From NCBI RefSeq assembly GCF_000718635.1, contig NZ_JOBF01000029.1, positions 1 to 64,000 of the forward strand: a DNA stretch of 64,000 nt, given 5' to 3'. Both the position numbers and the translations under genes were made by a program. Below, piece by piece: positions 27,548 to 36,529 of the stretch (position 1 is the stretch's first letter; every line of letters starts with the position of its first letter). The DNA comes from Streptomyces varsoviensis (GTDB lineage: Bacteria > Actinomycetota > Actinomycetes > Streptomycetales > Streptomycetaceae). The notes beneath the pieces are model-generated. The model was not told the DNA's origin. It did no database searches and saw only the letters and a list, made by a program, of their open reading frames with translations.

Positions 27548-29754
27548 CCCTCGTGCCCCCGTTCCGACGAGGACGCGGCGGGTGCGGCCGCCTCCTCATC
27601 CTCAATGATCTCTCCTGTCGCGGTATTCACCGCAGGGGCGGCCGGAGCCGCCTTGGCGAGGGCCGCGGCGACCATCTCGGCGGTCTTGCGGCCGATACCG
27701 GGCACCTCGCAGATCTGCTCGACCGTCGCGGCGCGCAGCCGCTTGACGGAACCGAAGTGCTTGATCAGCGCCTGCTTGCGGGTGTCGCCGAGACCGGCCA
27801 CCGCGTCCAGCGGCCCGGCCTTGATGGCCTTGGCGCGCTTGCTGCGCTGATAGGTGATGGCGAAACGGTGCGCCTCGTCCCGGACGCGCTGGAGGAGGTA
27901 GAGCCCCTCGCTGGTGCGCGGCAGGACGACCGGGTCGTCCTCGTCCGGCAGCCAGACCTCCTCCAGCCGCTTCGCGAGCCCGCAGACGGCGACATCGTCG
28001 ATGCCCAGCTCATCCAGGGCCCGCTTGGCGGCGGCCACCTGCGGCTGCCCGCCGTCGACCACGACGAGCTGCGGCGGGTACGCGAACCGCTTGGGGCGCC
28101 CGTCGTCGTCGAGTGGCCCGGAGTCCAGCGGGTCGGACTCCAGCGGGCGGGAGGGGGCGGCGGCGGGGTCGGCGGGGCCGGCGGGGTCGGCAAGTTCGGC
28201 CGCCGGGTCCGCCGGGCCGGACGGAGCGGCCGCGCTCGTCGCGCTCCCCGGGCCGGCCGAGCCGTTCGCGTCCGTGAGGGCGGCGGAATCGGTGAGGGCG
28301 GCGGCGTCCACGGCCGCTGTCGCGTCCGGCCCGTCCGCCCACTCCCCCGTCTTCTGCTTCTCCTGGAGATAGCGGCGGAAGCGGCGCCCGATGACCTCGT
28401 GCATGGACCGGACGTCGTCCTGGCCCTCGAACGTCTTGATCTGGAACCGGCGGTACTCGCTCTTGCGGGCCAGCCCGTCCTCGAAGACGACCATGGAGGC
28501 CACCACGTCGTCGCCCTGGAGGTGCGAGATGTCGAAGCACTCGATGCGCAGCGGCGCGGAGTCCAGGCCGATCGCCTCGGCGATCTCCTCCAGGGCGCGC
28601 GAGCGGGTCGTCAGGTCGGAGGCGCGCTTGGTCTTGTGCAGGACGAGCGCCTGCTGGGCGTTCCGCTGCACCGTGGCCATCAGGTCCTTCTTGTCGCCGC
28701 GCTGCGGGATGCGCAGGCTGACGCCGGAGCCCCGGCGCTCGGCGAGCCACTGCGCGAGGGGTTCGACCGGGTCCGGGAGGGCCGGTACGAGGACCTCCTT
28801 GGGGACCGCGTCCCCCTGCTCCTCGCCGTACAACTGCTGGAGGGCGTGCTCCACGAGGCCCGCGGTGTCGACGGCCTCGACCTTGTCGGTGACCCAGCCG
28901 CGCTGCCCGCGGACCCGGCCGCCGCGCACGTGGAAGATCTGCACGGCGGCTTCCAGCTCGTCCTCGGCGACGGCGATCAGGTCGGCGTCGGTGGCGTCGG
29001 CGAGGACGACGGCGTTCTTCTCCATGGCGCGCTTGAGCGCCTCTATGTCGTCGCGGAGCCGGGCCGCCTTCTCGTACTCCATCTCCTCGGCGGCCTCGCG
29101 CATCCCCGCTTCGAGGCGGCGGATGTACGCGCCGGTGCGCCCGGCCATGAAGTCGCAGAACTCCTCGGCCAGTTCACGGTGTTCCTCGGGGGTGACCCGG
29201 CCGACGCACGGCGCGGAGCACTTGCCGATGTAGCCGAGCAGGCAGGGCCGGCCGATCTGCGCCGAGCGCTTGAACACCCCGGCGGAGCAGGTCCGTACCG
29301 GAAAGACCCGGAGCATCAGGTCGACCGTCTCGCGGATCGCCCACGCGTGCCCGTACGGCCCGAAGTAGCGCACGCCCTTCTTCTTGGGGCCGCGCATCAC
29401 CTGGACCCGGGGGAACTCCTCGTTGAGGGTGACGGCGAGGGACGGGTAGCTCTTGTCGTCGCGGTACTTGACGTTGAACCGCGGGTCGAACTCCTTGATC
29501 CACGAATACTCCAACTGGAGCGCCTCGACCTCGGTGGACACGACGGTCCACTCGACGGAGGCGGCCGTGGTCACCATGGTCCGGGTACGCGGGTGCAGCC
29601 CGGCGAGATCCTGGAAGTACGAGGAGAGCCGCTGACGGAGGCTCTTCGCCTTCCCTACGTAGATCACCCGGCCGTGCTCGTCACGGAATTTGTAGACCCC
29701 GGGCGAGTCGGGGATCTGTCCCGGCTTGGGTCGGTAGCTGCTGGGGTCGGCCAT
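27544..29754 (-). CDS. uvrC: Excinuclease ABC subunit C (UvrC)
   Basis: This 736-residue dual-incision nuclease of nucleotide-excision repair has a GIY-YIG domain ([20 protein letters not shown]), a Cys-rich region ([15 protein letters not shown]) and a UVR motif ([15 protein letters not shown]). The RNase H-type domain starts at [20 protein letters not shown], and C-terminal HhH motifs follow ([27 protein letters not shown]). About 75 low-complexity residues interrupt the RNase H region. The ATG follows TAGGGT by seven bases, so it is leaderless. It heads the uvrC-rapZ-yvcK-whiA operon. Confidence 0.96.
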   Translation of the reverse strand: MADPSSYRPKPGQIPDSPGVYKFRDEHGRVIYVGKAKSLRQRLSSYFQDLAGLHPRTRTMVTTAASVEWTVVSTEVEALQLEYSWIKEFDPRFNVKYRDDKSYPSLAVTLNEEFPRVQVMRGPKKKGVRYFGPYGHAWAIRETVDLMLRVFPVRTCSAGVFKRSAQIGRPCLLGYIGKCSAPCVGRVTPEEHRELAEEFCDFMAGRTGAYIRRLEAGMREAAEEMEYEKAARLRDDIEALKRAMEKNAVVLADATDADLIAVAEDELEAAVQIFHVRGGRVRGQRGWVTDKVEAVDTAGLVEHALQQLYGEEQGDAVPKEVLVPALPDPVEPLAQWLAERRGSGVSLRIPQRGDKKDLMATVQRNAQQALVLHKTKRASDLTTRSRALEEIAEAIGLDSAPLRIECFDISHLQGDDVVASMVVFEDGLARKSEYRRFQIKTFEGQDDVRSMHEVIGRRFRRYLQEKQKTGEWADGPDATAAVDAAALTDSAALTDANGSAGPGSATSAAAPSGPADPAAELADPAGPADPAAAPSRPLESDPLDSGPLDDDGRPKRFAYPPQLVVVDGGQPQVAAAKRALDELGIDDVAVCGLAKRLEEVWLPDEDDPVVLPRTSEGLYLLQRVRDEAHRFAITYQRSKRAKAIKAGPLDAVAGLGDTRKQALIKHFGSVKRLRAATVEQICEVPGIGRKTAEMVAAALAKAAPAAPAVNTATGEIIEDEEAAAPAASSSERGHEG

Positions 29755-30173
29755 GCCAGACACCCTACTTGCGGCCAGTGACACTTCCGTCGCCCAGCAG
29801 TACCGACTTCGGGCCCGGGCCCGCTCCCACCGGCTCCACGCCTTGCCCGCGACGTATTCGCCGACGGTACGGGCCGCCCTGCGCGGGCGCTCGCCCGGGA
29901 CTGCGAAGCAAGGAGGCTTCGTCGCGCTCGTACGAACCGGGGCGAGAGCCGCCCCGCCCATCCGCCCCGCCCATCCGTACCGGCCCGGCCGAGCGTCCCC
30001 GCCGGGGCCAGGCCGTCCCCGAGGCCACGGGCCGCCCTAGGGGTACGCCCGGGGCCCCGGGCATCGCCCGCATCGGGCCGCCCCCGCCGGGCACAGGCCC
30101 GTCCGTGGCTCGCTCGCGGGTCGTCCGTACCGGCCCCGGCCGGGGTCGCCCAGCCGGGGCGGTGGGGCCGTCG
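29755..30173. other. Intergenic region upstream of uvrC
   Basis: I see no convincing gene in this stretch of about 419 bases. Its right end holds GC-rich palindromes, such as CCCCGGCCGGGG at 30137-30148, which may terminate the gene ending at 30174. The left end is the uvrC promoter. The reading frames across it are arginine/proline-rich and look like artefacts. Confidence 0.5.
29762..29784 (-). promoter_or_regulatory. uvrC leaderless promoter, near match to the damage motif
   Basis: On the minus strand GTGTCACTG (29776-29784), eight bases and TAGGGT (29762-29767) precede the ATG by seven bases. It agrees with tTGTCRgtg-N8-TAnnnT except at two positions of the upstream element. Confidence 0.5.
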
Positions 30174-31133
30174 TCAGGCGCGTCGTCGGCGCTTGGCGGC
30201 TACTACGGAGAGGCCGAGGGCGACCACGGCGGCTCCGCCCGTGGCGAGGGAGGTGGCGGTCAGGAGGCCGTCGTTGCCGTGGCCGGTCGTCGCGGCCTGG
30301 GCGACGGACGGGGCGCCGGCGGCCGCCGCGGAGTCGGCCTTGGCGTCGTAGCCGCCGGCCAGGCCCTTCTTGGCGTACTCGGAGCCGGGCAGCTTGTCGC
30401 CGTACGCCTTGTGCACCCGCGCCTGGTAGGCCGCGACGCTGATCCCCCGCGCGCCCACGGCGCGCTCGGCGTCGGCGTCCAGGGGCAGTACCCGGTCGCC
30501 GCGCTGCACGTACCAGGCGTCGATCTGCGGCTCTCGGAAGACGGTCCCGCCGCTCGCCTTCTCGGCGCCGGCCGCGACGTAGCGCGTCTCGTCGTCGCCG
30601 GTGGCGATGTTGACCACCTTGTACGAGCCGCCTTGCCGGACGGCCCACACCGACGCCTTGCGCCCGTCGGCGGAGACGGCCTTGGTGGCAAGGAAGTCGA
30701 GCTTGGCCACGGGGGCCTTCGCCTTGCCCGCCACGAACTCCGGGGCGAGCGTGTAGACGGGCACGGTCGCGCCCTCGACCCTGGCGGCCGGGGCGCCCCC
30801 GGCCGCCTTGGCCTTCGCGCCGCCGGCCGCGCTGTCGCGGGCGAAGAAGCGGGAGAGCGTGTCGAGCGTGGCGGGGGCGGTGGCCGCCCGGTGGGCCTCG
30901 GCGACCGCGGAGGCGGCCGGGGCGGCGGGCGGGGCAGGCGTCTCGGCGGCGTGGGCGGCCGGGGCGAAGCCCAGGAGCAGACCGGCGAGCGCGCCGCCGG
31001 CGGCGGCCGCGCGGACCGTGTTCTTCTTGACGTTCTTCTTGGCGCGGCCCGTGGCGCCGGTGTGCCGCGCCCCGCCCGTACCGTCCGGGGCGCCCGTACG
31101 GCCCGTGGCGCTGGTGTGGTTCGTCGCGGTCAT
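30174..31133 (-). CDS. Exported, C-terminally membrane-anchored protein
   Basis: This 319-residue protein has a lysine-rich n-region (RAKKNVKKN) followed by a hydrophobic signal (ALAGLLLGFAPAAHA). Next come an Ala/Pro linker, a globular part with VWAVRQGGSYKVVNIATGDD and IDAWYVQRGDRVLPLDADAE, and a C-terminal transmembrane segment ending in KRRRR. No LPXTG is present, so it is an anchor without a sortase signal. It starts four bases after the papain-like protease stop, so the two are co-translated. The function is unknown; it may be a substrate or surface holder of the protease. Confidence 0.75.
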   Translation of the reverse strand: MTATNHTSATGRTGAPDGTGGARHTGATGRAKKNVKKNTVRAAAAGGALAGLLLGFAPAAHAAETPAPPAAPAASAVAEAHRAATAPATLDTLSRFFARDSAAGGAKAKAAGGAPAARVEGATVPVYTLAPEFVAGKAKAPVAKLDFLATKAVSADGRKASVWAVRQGGSYKVVNIATGDDETRYVAAGAEKASGGTVFREPQIDAWYVQRGDRVLPLDADAERAVGARGISVAAYQARVHKAYGDKLPGSEYAKKGLAGGYDAKADSAAAAGAPSVAQAATTGHGNDGLLTATSLATGGAAVVALGLSVVAAKRRRRA

Positions 31134-31137
31134 GACC

Positions 31138-31893
31138 TCACGCTCCGATCCCGTAGAGCGAGTGGGTCCAGGAGAATTCTTGATTGCTGACATACCAGTC
31201 GTGCGAGGCCCAGTTGTAGCGGTTGTTGGAGGGCCACGGGTCGCCCCAGGAGACCTGGTTGTCGCGGGAGTTGTCGTAGCCGTACAGCACATGCATGTGC
31301 CCGCCGCCGGAGGACCATTCGATGCGGGTCTCGATCGGCCGGCCGGCGCTGATCTCATTCTGCACGGTCGGGTAGCGCAGCCATCCGGTCACATAATTGC
31401 CGGAGTTGATGCCCGCCCACCGCAGGGCGTTCTGCACATTGGCGAGGTTGGCCTGGTTGTTGGGGCAGGCGGTGTCCTGGCGGCGGTTGAAGGCCGCGTT
31501 GCAGAACTGGTTCTGGCTGTAGTTCCTGCCGAAGTACGCGGCGATGGTGTCGCCGGAGGCCGCCCAGCACCAGTTGCTCTTCTGCTGGGCCTGCATGGTG
31601 ATGTTGAGCTTCTTGGCGCCGGGCACGGCCTGGAGGCCGGCGCGCCGACCGCTCGTGGCCTGGACCGACGCGGCGCTCGTTCCGGCGCTCTGTGCTGCGC
31701 TCTGGGTGAAGCTCGATGCGGCATCGGACGCGGCGCTCGACGCGGCGCTGCCGGTCGGCGCGGCCGTGGCGCTCGCGGCGGTCGCCGTCGTCACGGCGGT
31801 ACCGGCCAGCAGCGCCGAGGCTATGAAGCCGGCTATCGGCAGCCGTCTGCCGCGTGCGCGGCTCTTCTGCGAGGGTGCGGGTGCACGGGTCAT
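31138..31893 (-). CDS. Secreted papain-like cysteine protease (AvrRpt2/C39-like)
   Basis: This 251-residue protein has a signal peptide (RRLPIAGFIASALLAGTAV) and a long Ala/Ser-rich linker. The C-terminal catalytic domain has cysteine in QQKSNWCWAASGDTIAAYF, histidine in SGGGHMHVLYGYDN and an Asp in VSWGDPWPSNN. This pattern matches papain-like proteases of the AvrRpt2 group. Extra cysteines (QFCNAAF, DTACPNN) may form a disulfide. GGGAGGAA precedes the ATG. It is first in a two-gene unit and divergent from an HTH regulator. Confidence 0.82.
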   Translation of the reverse strand: MTRAPAPSQKSRARGRRLPIAGFIASALLAGTAVTTATAASATAAPTGSAASSAASDAASSFTQSAAQSAGTSAASVQATSGRRAGLQAVPGAKKLNITMQAQQKSNWCWAASGDTIAAYFGRNYSQNQFCNAAFNRRQDTACPNNQANLANVQNALRWAGINSGNYVTGWLRYPTVQNEISAGRPIETRIEWSSGGGHMHVLYGYDNSRDNQVSWGDPWPSNNRYNWASHDWYVSNQEFSWTHSLYGIGA

Positions 31894-32009
31894 TGCGTTC
31901 CTCCCGAGCTGGGGGGGTTGGTGTGGAGGAGCGCGTCCGGACGCTGGTGAGGAGCATCCGCGTGTTGTCGGGGGCCGGTCAACAGGATTCAATGCGGGTG
32001 ATGCGGAGG

Positions 32010-32110
32010 TGTGAACGGCGGGAACCGGATGTGAACGGACCACATCTGTCAGCCAGGAACACAACGGTCTCAGCCGATGAGACCTGCCACACTGGTTGTG
32101 AAAATTCACA
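32010..32110. promoter_or_regulatory. Array of TGTGAA half-sites between protease and regulator
   Basis: TGTGAACGG occurs at 32010 and 32030, exactly 20 bases apart. A palindrome TGTGAA-AA-TTCACA lies at 32097-32110, 15 bases before the regulator start. Four copies of one half-site in a divergent promoter region suggest binding sites for the adjacent regulator. Confidence 0.5.
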
Positions 32111-32124
32111 GAGGGGCGGAAACC

Positions 32125-33069
32125 GTGCACATCACCTCACGGACGAAGCCGACCGAGGCCGACCTCGCGCAGACGCTGCGCACCGGGCCCTTCGACCTCG
32201 CCCTCCGCACCGCACTGGCCGCCCGCGGCCTCGCCCTGCACCGGGTGCAGCACCGGCTCGCGCAGCGCGGCATCAAGGTCGGGGTGACGAGCCTCAGTTA
32301 CTGGCAGCAGGGCGCCCGACGCCCGACGCGCCCGGAGTCGCTGCGCGCCGTACGGGCCCTGGAAGAGATCCTGGAGCTCCCCGCGCGGGCTCTGACCCGG
32401 CTGCTGGAGCCGGCCGTACGCGCCGTCGACCACGAGCGGCCCCCGGGCCGTACGTACCGCTCGCTGATGGACGAGCCGCGCCCCCTGGAGCGGCTTCTCA
32501 GCGAACTCGAAGCCCCCTCGGACGGCGGCCTGCACACCCTCTGCCACATGGAACGGGTCCGCATAGGGGGCGGGCGCGAGCTGCTGGGCCGGGACTCGCA
32601 CCACGTGGTGCGCGCGCACCGGGACGGCGTGGACCGCTATGTGGCCATTCATCACGGCGACCCCGGCTGCGACCCCGGCAAGGTGGCGGTGCGGGCGGCG
32701 GAGAACTGCCGGCTGGGGCGCGTGCGGTGGCACGCGGAGACCGGCGTGGTCGTCTGCGAGCTGCTTTTCGACACCCGGCTGCGGACCGGTGACACCTATG
32801 TCTTCGCCTATGGCTTCGAGGATGGTACGGGCGGCCCGAGCACCGAGTACGTGCGCGGGTTCGGCTTCGGGGGCGCCCAGTACGTTCTCCAGGTGCGGTT
32901 CGACGCGGCGGCCCTGCCGGTGCGCTGCCGCCGCTTCGCCCAGGCCACGGCGGGCGCGCCGCGCGGCAGGCTGCAGGACCTGACGCTCGCCGGGCGCCAC
33001 CGCGGGGTGCATCTGGTCGAGCAGAGCGTACGGCCGGGGATTCTGGGCATCGGCTGGGACTGGAACTGA
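32125..33069 (+). CDS. HTH (XRE-like) transcriptional regulator
   Basis: This protein of about 314 residues has an N-terminal helix-turn-helix at about 15-75: LAARGLALHRVQHRLAQRG, GVTSLSYWQQGARRPTRPES and LRAVRALEEILELP. A larger C-terminal domain (HTLCHMERVRIGGGREL, DTYVFAYGFEDGTGG, QYVLQVRFDAAALPVRC) may sense a ligand; I recognise no family there. The GTG at 32125 is preceded by GAGGGGCGG; an ATG at 32077 would put the palindrome inside the gene. It is divergent from the secreted protease and probably controls it and itself. Confidence 0.75.
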   Translation: MHITSRTKPTEADLAQTLRTGPFDLALRTALAARGLALHRVQHRLAQRGIKVGVTSLSYWQQGARRPTRPESLRAVRALEEILELPARALTRLLEPAVRAVDHERPPGRTYRSLMDEPRPLERLLSELEAPSDGGLHTLCHMERVRIGGGRELLGRDSHHVVRAHRDGVDRYVAIHHGDPGCDPGKVAVRAAENCRLGRVRWHAETGVVVCELLFDTRLRTGDTYVFAYGFEDGTGGPSTEYVRGFGFGGAQYVLQVRFDAAALPVRCRRFAQATAGAPRGRLQDLTLAGRHRGVHLVEQSVRPGILGIGWDWN

Positions 33070-33119
33070 GGGCGGTACGGGCGGCACCTATAGGGTGCGT
33101 CGGCGCCGCCCCACGCGTC

Positions 33120-33230
33120 CGTACGTCCCCGGGTGGGGCGAAAAAATTCGTACGGCCCCGGGTAGGGCAAAAACTCTTAGGCCCCCCGGGTGAGCCAAAA
33201 ACTCGTACGCCCCCGGGTGGGCCAAAAAGG
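33120..33230. repeat. Four degenerate 27-30-bp tandem repeats
   Basis: The core is CGTACGnCCCCGGGTGGGGCnAAAAA. Copies begin at 33120, 33149, about 33179 and 33204. They fill the space between two convergent genes and put a T5-T6 tract in each unit on the minus strand. Confidence 0.8.
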
Positions 33231-33244
33231 GGCGGCCGAGGCGG

Positions 33245-34378
33245 TCAGAAGCGCTTGACGAGGCTGACCGCGCGGTCGCCGACGGTGAAGCCGAGGCTCT
33301 GGTACAGGCCGAGGGCGCCGGAGGGGTTCTCCGCGTCGACGTCGAGCACGGCCTTGTCCAGCCCCTCGGCCCGCAGCAAGCGCAGCACGTGGGCGAGCAG
33401 GGTGCGCGCCAGCCCCTCCCCCCGCGCCTCCCGCCGTACGCCGACGGCCGTGACGTAACCGAACGGGAAGCCGCGCAGCGGCCACTCGTCCTTGGCCACG
33501 TCGACGAGGCAGAAGCCGACGACGCGCTCGTCGTCGGGAGCACTGGGCGCATCGGGAGCACTGGGCGCATCGGGCGTGCGGGGCTCGTCCTCGGCGCCCG
33601 GGATGTCCGGGGTGGCAGAGGTGACGGCGAGTACGGACAGGTCCGCGCGAGACGCTTCGAGGCGGTCGGAGGCGGCCCATTCGGCGGCCGTCGCCGGCTG
33701 GGAGCCCCAGTGGTCCCGGAAGGCGTCGTTGTACGCGTCACGGGCCCGCTCCTGCCACATCGGCCCGTACGGCACCAGTCGCACCCCGGGCGCGGCGGGC
33801 GCCTCGGCGACGGGGTCGGCGAGGTCGCGTTCCAGCTCCAGCCACCACCGGGCACGGTCGTAGCCGCGCGCTTCGAGGAGCTTGATCGTGTCGGTGGCCG
33901 CCTCGTTCGCGCCGGTGGCGAGCCAGCCGGGCAGGGTGGCGTCGCAGGCCGCGAAGTGCTGTAGCCCGCGGGCCTCCTGCCAGGACAGCAGCGCGCTGCC
34001 GATGCCCTCGCCGCGGCGGTCCGGGGCCACCGTGCCGTCGAGCTCGACCCATACGATCGTCTCGGGGCTCTTCGGGGCCGCGGCCGACCCGTAGGCGACC
34101 GCGCGTCCGGCGGCGTCCACGGCGATCACGGTGTCGTGCTCGGGCGCGAAGTTCTCCCCCTTGAACTCCTCCTCCAGTTCGTCCCTCGTCACCAGCCAGC
34201 GCGGATGGTCGACCGCGCCGGCGGCCCGCTTCAGGTCGAGGATCGGGCCGATGTCGTCGGCGGTGGCGGGCCGCCAGGTGAGGCCGTCACCGGCCGTGGG
34301 CAGCGCGATGGACGACGGAGCGGTCACCCGGTCGCGCAGCGGACGGAGCTCGGGGTCATGCTGGGGCGTCCCGCTCAT
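33245..34378 (-). CDS. Tandem GNAT acetyltransferase
   Basis: This 377-residue protein has two GNAT domains. The first has the acetyl-CoA motif DGTVAPDRRGEGIGSALL (about 110-130) and the second has VGVRREARGEGLARTLLAHV, ending NPSGALGLYQSLGFTV. The layout resembles MshD-like tandem acetyltransferases, but I cannot name the substrate. An 18-base perfect duplication (33534-33569) gives the repeat PDAPSA in a loop of the second half. A ribosome binding site GAGAGGAA precedes the ATG. Convergent with the HTH regulator. Confidence 0.82.
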   Translation of the reverse strand: MSGTPQHDPELRPLRDRVTAPSSIALPTAGDGLTWRPATADDIGPILDLKRAAGAVDHPRWLVTRDELEEEFKGENFAPEHDTVIAVDAAGRAVAYGSAAAPKSPETIVWVELDGTVAPDRRGEGIGSALLSWQEARGLQHFAACDATLPGWLATGANEAATDTIKLLEARGYDRARWWLELERDLADPVAEAPAAPGVRLVPYGPMWQERARDAYNDAFRDHWGSQPATAAEWAASDRLEASRADLSVLAVTSATPDIPGAEDEPRTPDAPSAPDAPSAPDDERVVGFCLVDVAKDEWPLRGFPFGYVTAVGVRREARGEGLARTLLAHVLRLLRAEGLDKAVLDVDAENPSGALGLYQSLGFTVGDRAVSLVKRF

Positions 34379-34693
34379 GGGGGTTCCTCTCTGCTGCGGC
34401 AGGGCGGCCGGCAGGCGGTGGCCACGTCCCGGGACCCGGGTGCGCTCTTGACCCGCCCTGTGCTGACAGGGCGTCAGCCCATGCGGAACGTTCGGTCCAC
34501 GCCGCGTTCAGTCCACGCCGTATTCGGTCCGCACCGACTGCCGATCCGAGCGTAGCGAGTCACAACGATGACAAAAACTGATTATTGGGGTGCTGATGGG
34601 CGCGTACGGAACCGGCCTCGCCCCCGCCTCCCGGCCACGCCCTCCGCCACAAACCGATCCGTTCCGGTCCATGTCGAACCGACTCCGATCCGC
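34379..34693. other. Intergenic region between the GNAT and Rieske genes
   Basis: I find no gene in these 315 bases. The A/T-richer patch at 34560-34595 may hold the GNAT promoter, but no convincing -35/-10 pair is seen. Confidence 0.5.
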
Positions 34694-35116
34694 TCAGGCG
34701 TCCGGCCCCGCCACGAGCTTCCCGCCCTCCGTCTTGACCGGTACGGCAGGCAGCGGCGCGTCCGCCGGGCCGCGCAGGACCTTCCCGGTCTCGGCGTCGA
34801 ACTGGCTGCCGTGGCACGGGCAGTTGATCTTTCCGTCCTCGATCTTGTCGACGACGCAGCCGGCGTGCGTGCAGACCGCGCTGAACGCCTTGTACTGGCC
34901 CTTGGCCGGCTGCGCCACGACCACCCGCTTCTCGCGGTAGATCTTCGCGCCGCCCACCGGCACCGCGGACGCCGCGCCGAGGTCGACCGGCGCCGTGGGC
35001 GTGGCCGGCGCCTTCGCCCCGGTCTTGCCCGAGCACGCCGCTACCCCGAACCCGGCGGCCCCGGCCAGGGCGGCTCCCCGCAGCACGGTTCGGCGGGCGG
35101 GCGGCTGGCTGCTCAT
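34694..35116 (-). CDS. Rieske [2Fe-2S] lipoprotein
   Basis: This 140-residue exported protein has a signal with a twin-Arg-like start and a lipobox: [23 protein letters not shown]. The Rieske domain has both cluster motifs, [22 protein letters not shown], split as CxHxGC and CPCHGSQF. It ends [17 protein letters not shown] small electron-transfer protein at the outer membrane face is likely; the partner is not evident from its neighbours. GGAG precedes the ATG. Confidence 0.92.
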   Translation of the reverse strand: MSSQPPARRTVLRGAALAGAAGFGVAACSGKTGAKAPATPTAPVDLGAASAVPVGGAKIYREKRVVVAQPAKGQYKAFSAVCTHAGCVVDKIEDGKINCPCHGSQFDAETGKVLRGPADAPLPAVPVKTEGGKLVAGPDA

Positions 35117-35376
35117 GAGTGCTCCACGGGGCGGCTGAGGCGGTTCGCTGGCTCCCCGACGATACCGTCACAGATCATTCCGCTTCGGTCGGCCCACCCC
35201 GAAGAAACCCGTCCGGCCAGGAAAAAGAGGCGATGGGCCGACCCGCTCGCGCCCTAGGTGTGATGGGATGCGCCGGGGCCCGCGGCAGCGGGGCGGGCGG
35301 TCCGGCCCGCCCCACCGCGCCACGCGCCCGCGGCGCCGGGAGAACCCGGCTCAGGGATCAGGAAAGGAACGCCCTC

Positions 35377-36312
35377 GTGATCGTCGTCGCCGGAGAAGCC
35401 CTCATCGACCTCGTGCCCGGCGGCAGCGCCCCGGCGAACGGCGCGCTGCCCGCGCTGCTCCCCCAACGCGGCGGCGGCCCGTACAACACCGCGGTGGCGC
35501 TCGGCCGGCTCGGCTCGCCGACCGCCTTCTGCTCACGGGTCTCGACGGACGCCTTCGGCGAAGCGCTGCTCACCGAGTTGCGGGCGGCGGGCGTGGACGT
35601 GGCGCCCGTACAGCGCGGCCCGGAGCCTACGACGCTCGCCGTGGCCAGCATCGGCGCCGACGGCTCCGCGGGCTACGGCTTCTATGTCGAGGGCACCGCG
35701 GACCGGCTGTTCGAGCTGCCCGCGGCGCTCCCGGAGGGGACCCGCGCCCTGTCGCTGGGCACCTGCTCCCTGGTCCTGGAGCCGGGTGCGAGCGCGTACG
35801 AGGCGCTGCTGCGGCGCGAGGCGGCGCGCGGCGTCTGCACCGCGCTCGACCCCAACATCCGGGCCGGGCTGATCCCGGACGCCGCCGCCTACCGCGCCCG
35901 CTTCCGCTCCTGGCTGCCGCACGTGACGCTGCTCAAGCTGTCGGTCGAGGACGCCGAATGGCTGGCGGACGGCACGGACCTCGACGCCGCGCTGGCCGAC
36001 TGGCTGGCGGCCGGCCCGGCCGCCGCCGTCCTGACCAGGGGCGGCGACGGGCTGAGCGTACGGACCCGGGACGGCGCCGAGCACACGGTGCCCGGTGAGC
36101 GCGTCGACGTCGTGGACACGATCGGCGCGGGCGACACCGTGAACGCCGCACTCCTCCACCGGCTCGCCGAGCACAAGGCTCTCTCCCCCGCCGAGATCGC
36201 CTCCCTGGACGCCGGGCAGTGGCGCGACATCCTCGGGTTCGCCGCCCGGGCGGCGGCCATCACGTGCTCCCGCGCCGGAGCCCAGCCCCCATACGCCTCC
36301 GAACTCGCCTGA
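35377..36312 (+). CDS. PfkB-family carbohydrate kinase (fructokinase-like)
   Basis: This 311-residue ribokinase/PfkB-fold enzyme has IVVAGEALIDLVPGGSAP at the N-terminus, the first signature GGGPYNTAVALGRLGSPTAF and the ATP/catalytic signature VDTIGAGDTVNAALL with the catalytic aspartate. A fructokinase-like role is inferred from family similarity; the sugar is not certain. The GTG at 35377 follows GGAAAGGA; longer frames upstream lack family sequence. Confidence 0.88.
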   Translation: MIVVAGEALIDLVPGGSAPANGALPALLPQRGGGPYNTAVALGRLGSPTAFCSRVSTDAFGEALLTELRAAGVDVAPVQRGPEPTTLAVASIGADGSAGYGFYVEGTADRLFELPAALPEGTRALSLGTCSLVLEPGASAYEALLRREAARGVCTALDPNIRAGLIPDAAAYRARFRSWLPHVTLLKLSVEDAEWLADGTDLDAALADWLAAGPAAAVLTRGGDGLSVRTRDGAEHTVPGERVDVVDTIGAGDTVNAALLHRLAEHKALSPAEIASLDAGQWRDILGFAARAAAITCSRAGAQPPYASELA

Positions 36313-36319
36313 GACCGCC

Positions 36320-36349
36320 GCCCCGCGCTCCCGACCGGGAGCGCGGGGC
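36320..36349. terminator. Terminator after the PfkB kinase
   Basis: GCCCCGCGCTCCC and its complement form a perfect 13-pair stem with the loop GACC, seven bases past the stop. Confidence 0.8.
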
Positions 36350-36440
36350 GTCTTGGAGGGCGTACGTTCCCGTCTTGGCGTGCCCTGGGGCGTACGGGAG
36401 CGGCGGGCGCGGGTATGCGTACGGGAAGCAGCGCGCTGAC

Positions 36441-36502
36441 GGGACGGCGCGCGCCCGGGTAAACGCGCCGTCCCTCCGGGGCAAGGGATACGGGACGGCG
36501 CG
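36441..36502. repeat. GGGACGGCGCG repeats forming alternative hairpins
   Basis: GGGACGGCGCG occurs at 36441-36451 and 36492-36502, and a shorter GGGACGGCG at 36515. Its exact complement, CGCGCCGTCCC, lies at 36464-36474. The complement can pair with either flank, giving two mutually exclusive stems before the next gene. Confidence 0.55.
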
Positions 36503-36529
36503 TACGGACGAGAAGGGACGGCGGCTGCC

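Noticed and set aside
29753-30040. 95-codon plus-strand frame upstream of uvrC
   Set aside because: Overlaps the uvrC promoter, with no ribosome binding site or conserved feature.
30174-30300. Sortase anchor in the exported protein
   Set aside because: The C-terminus has a transmembrane segment and basic tail but no LPXTG-like motif.
33120-33230. CRISPR array
   Set aside because: The units are contiguous and degenerate with no unique spacers, and no cas genes are near.
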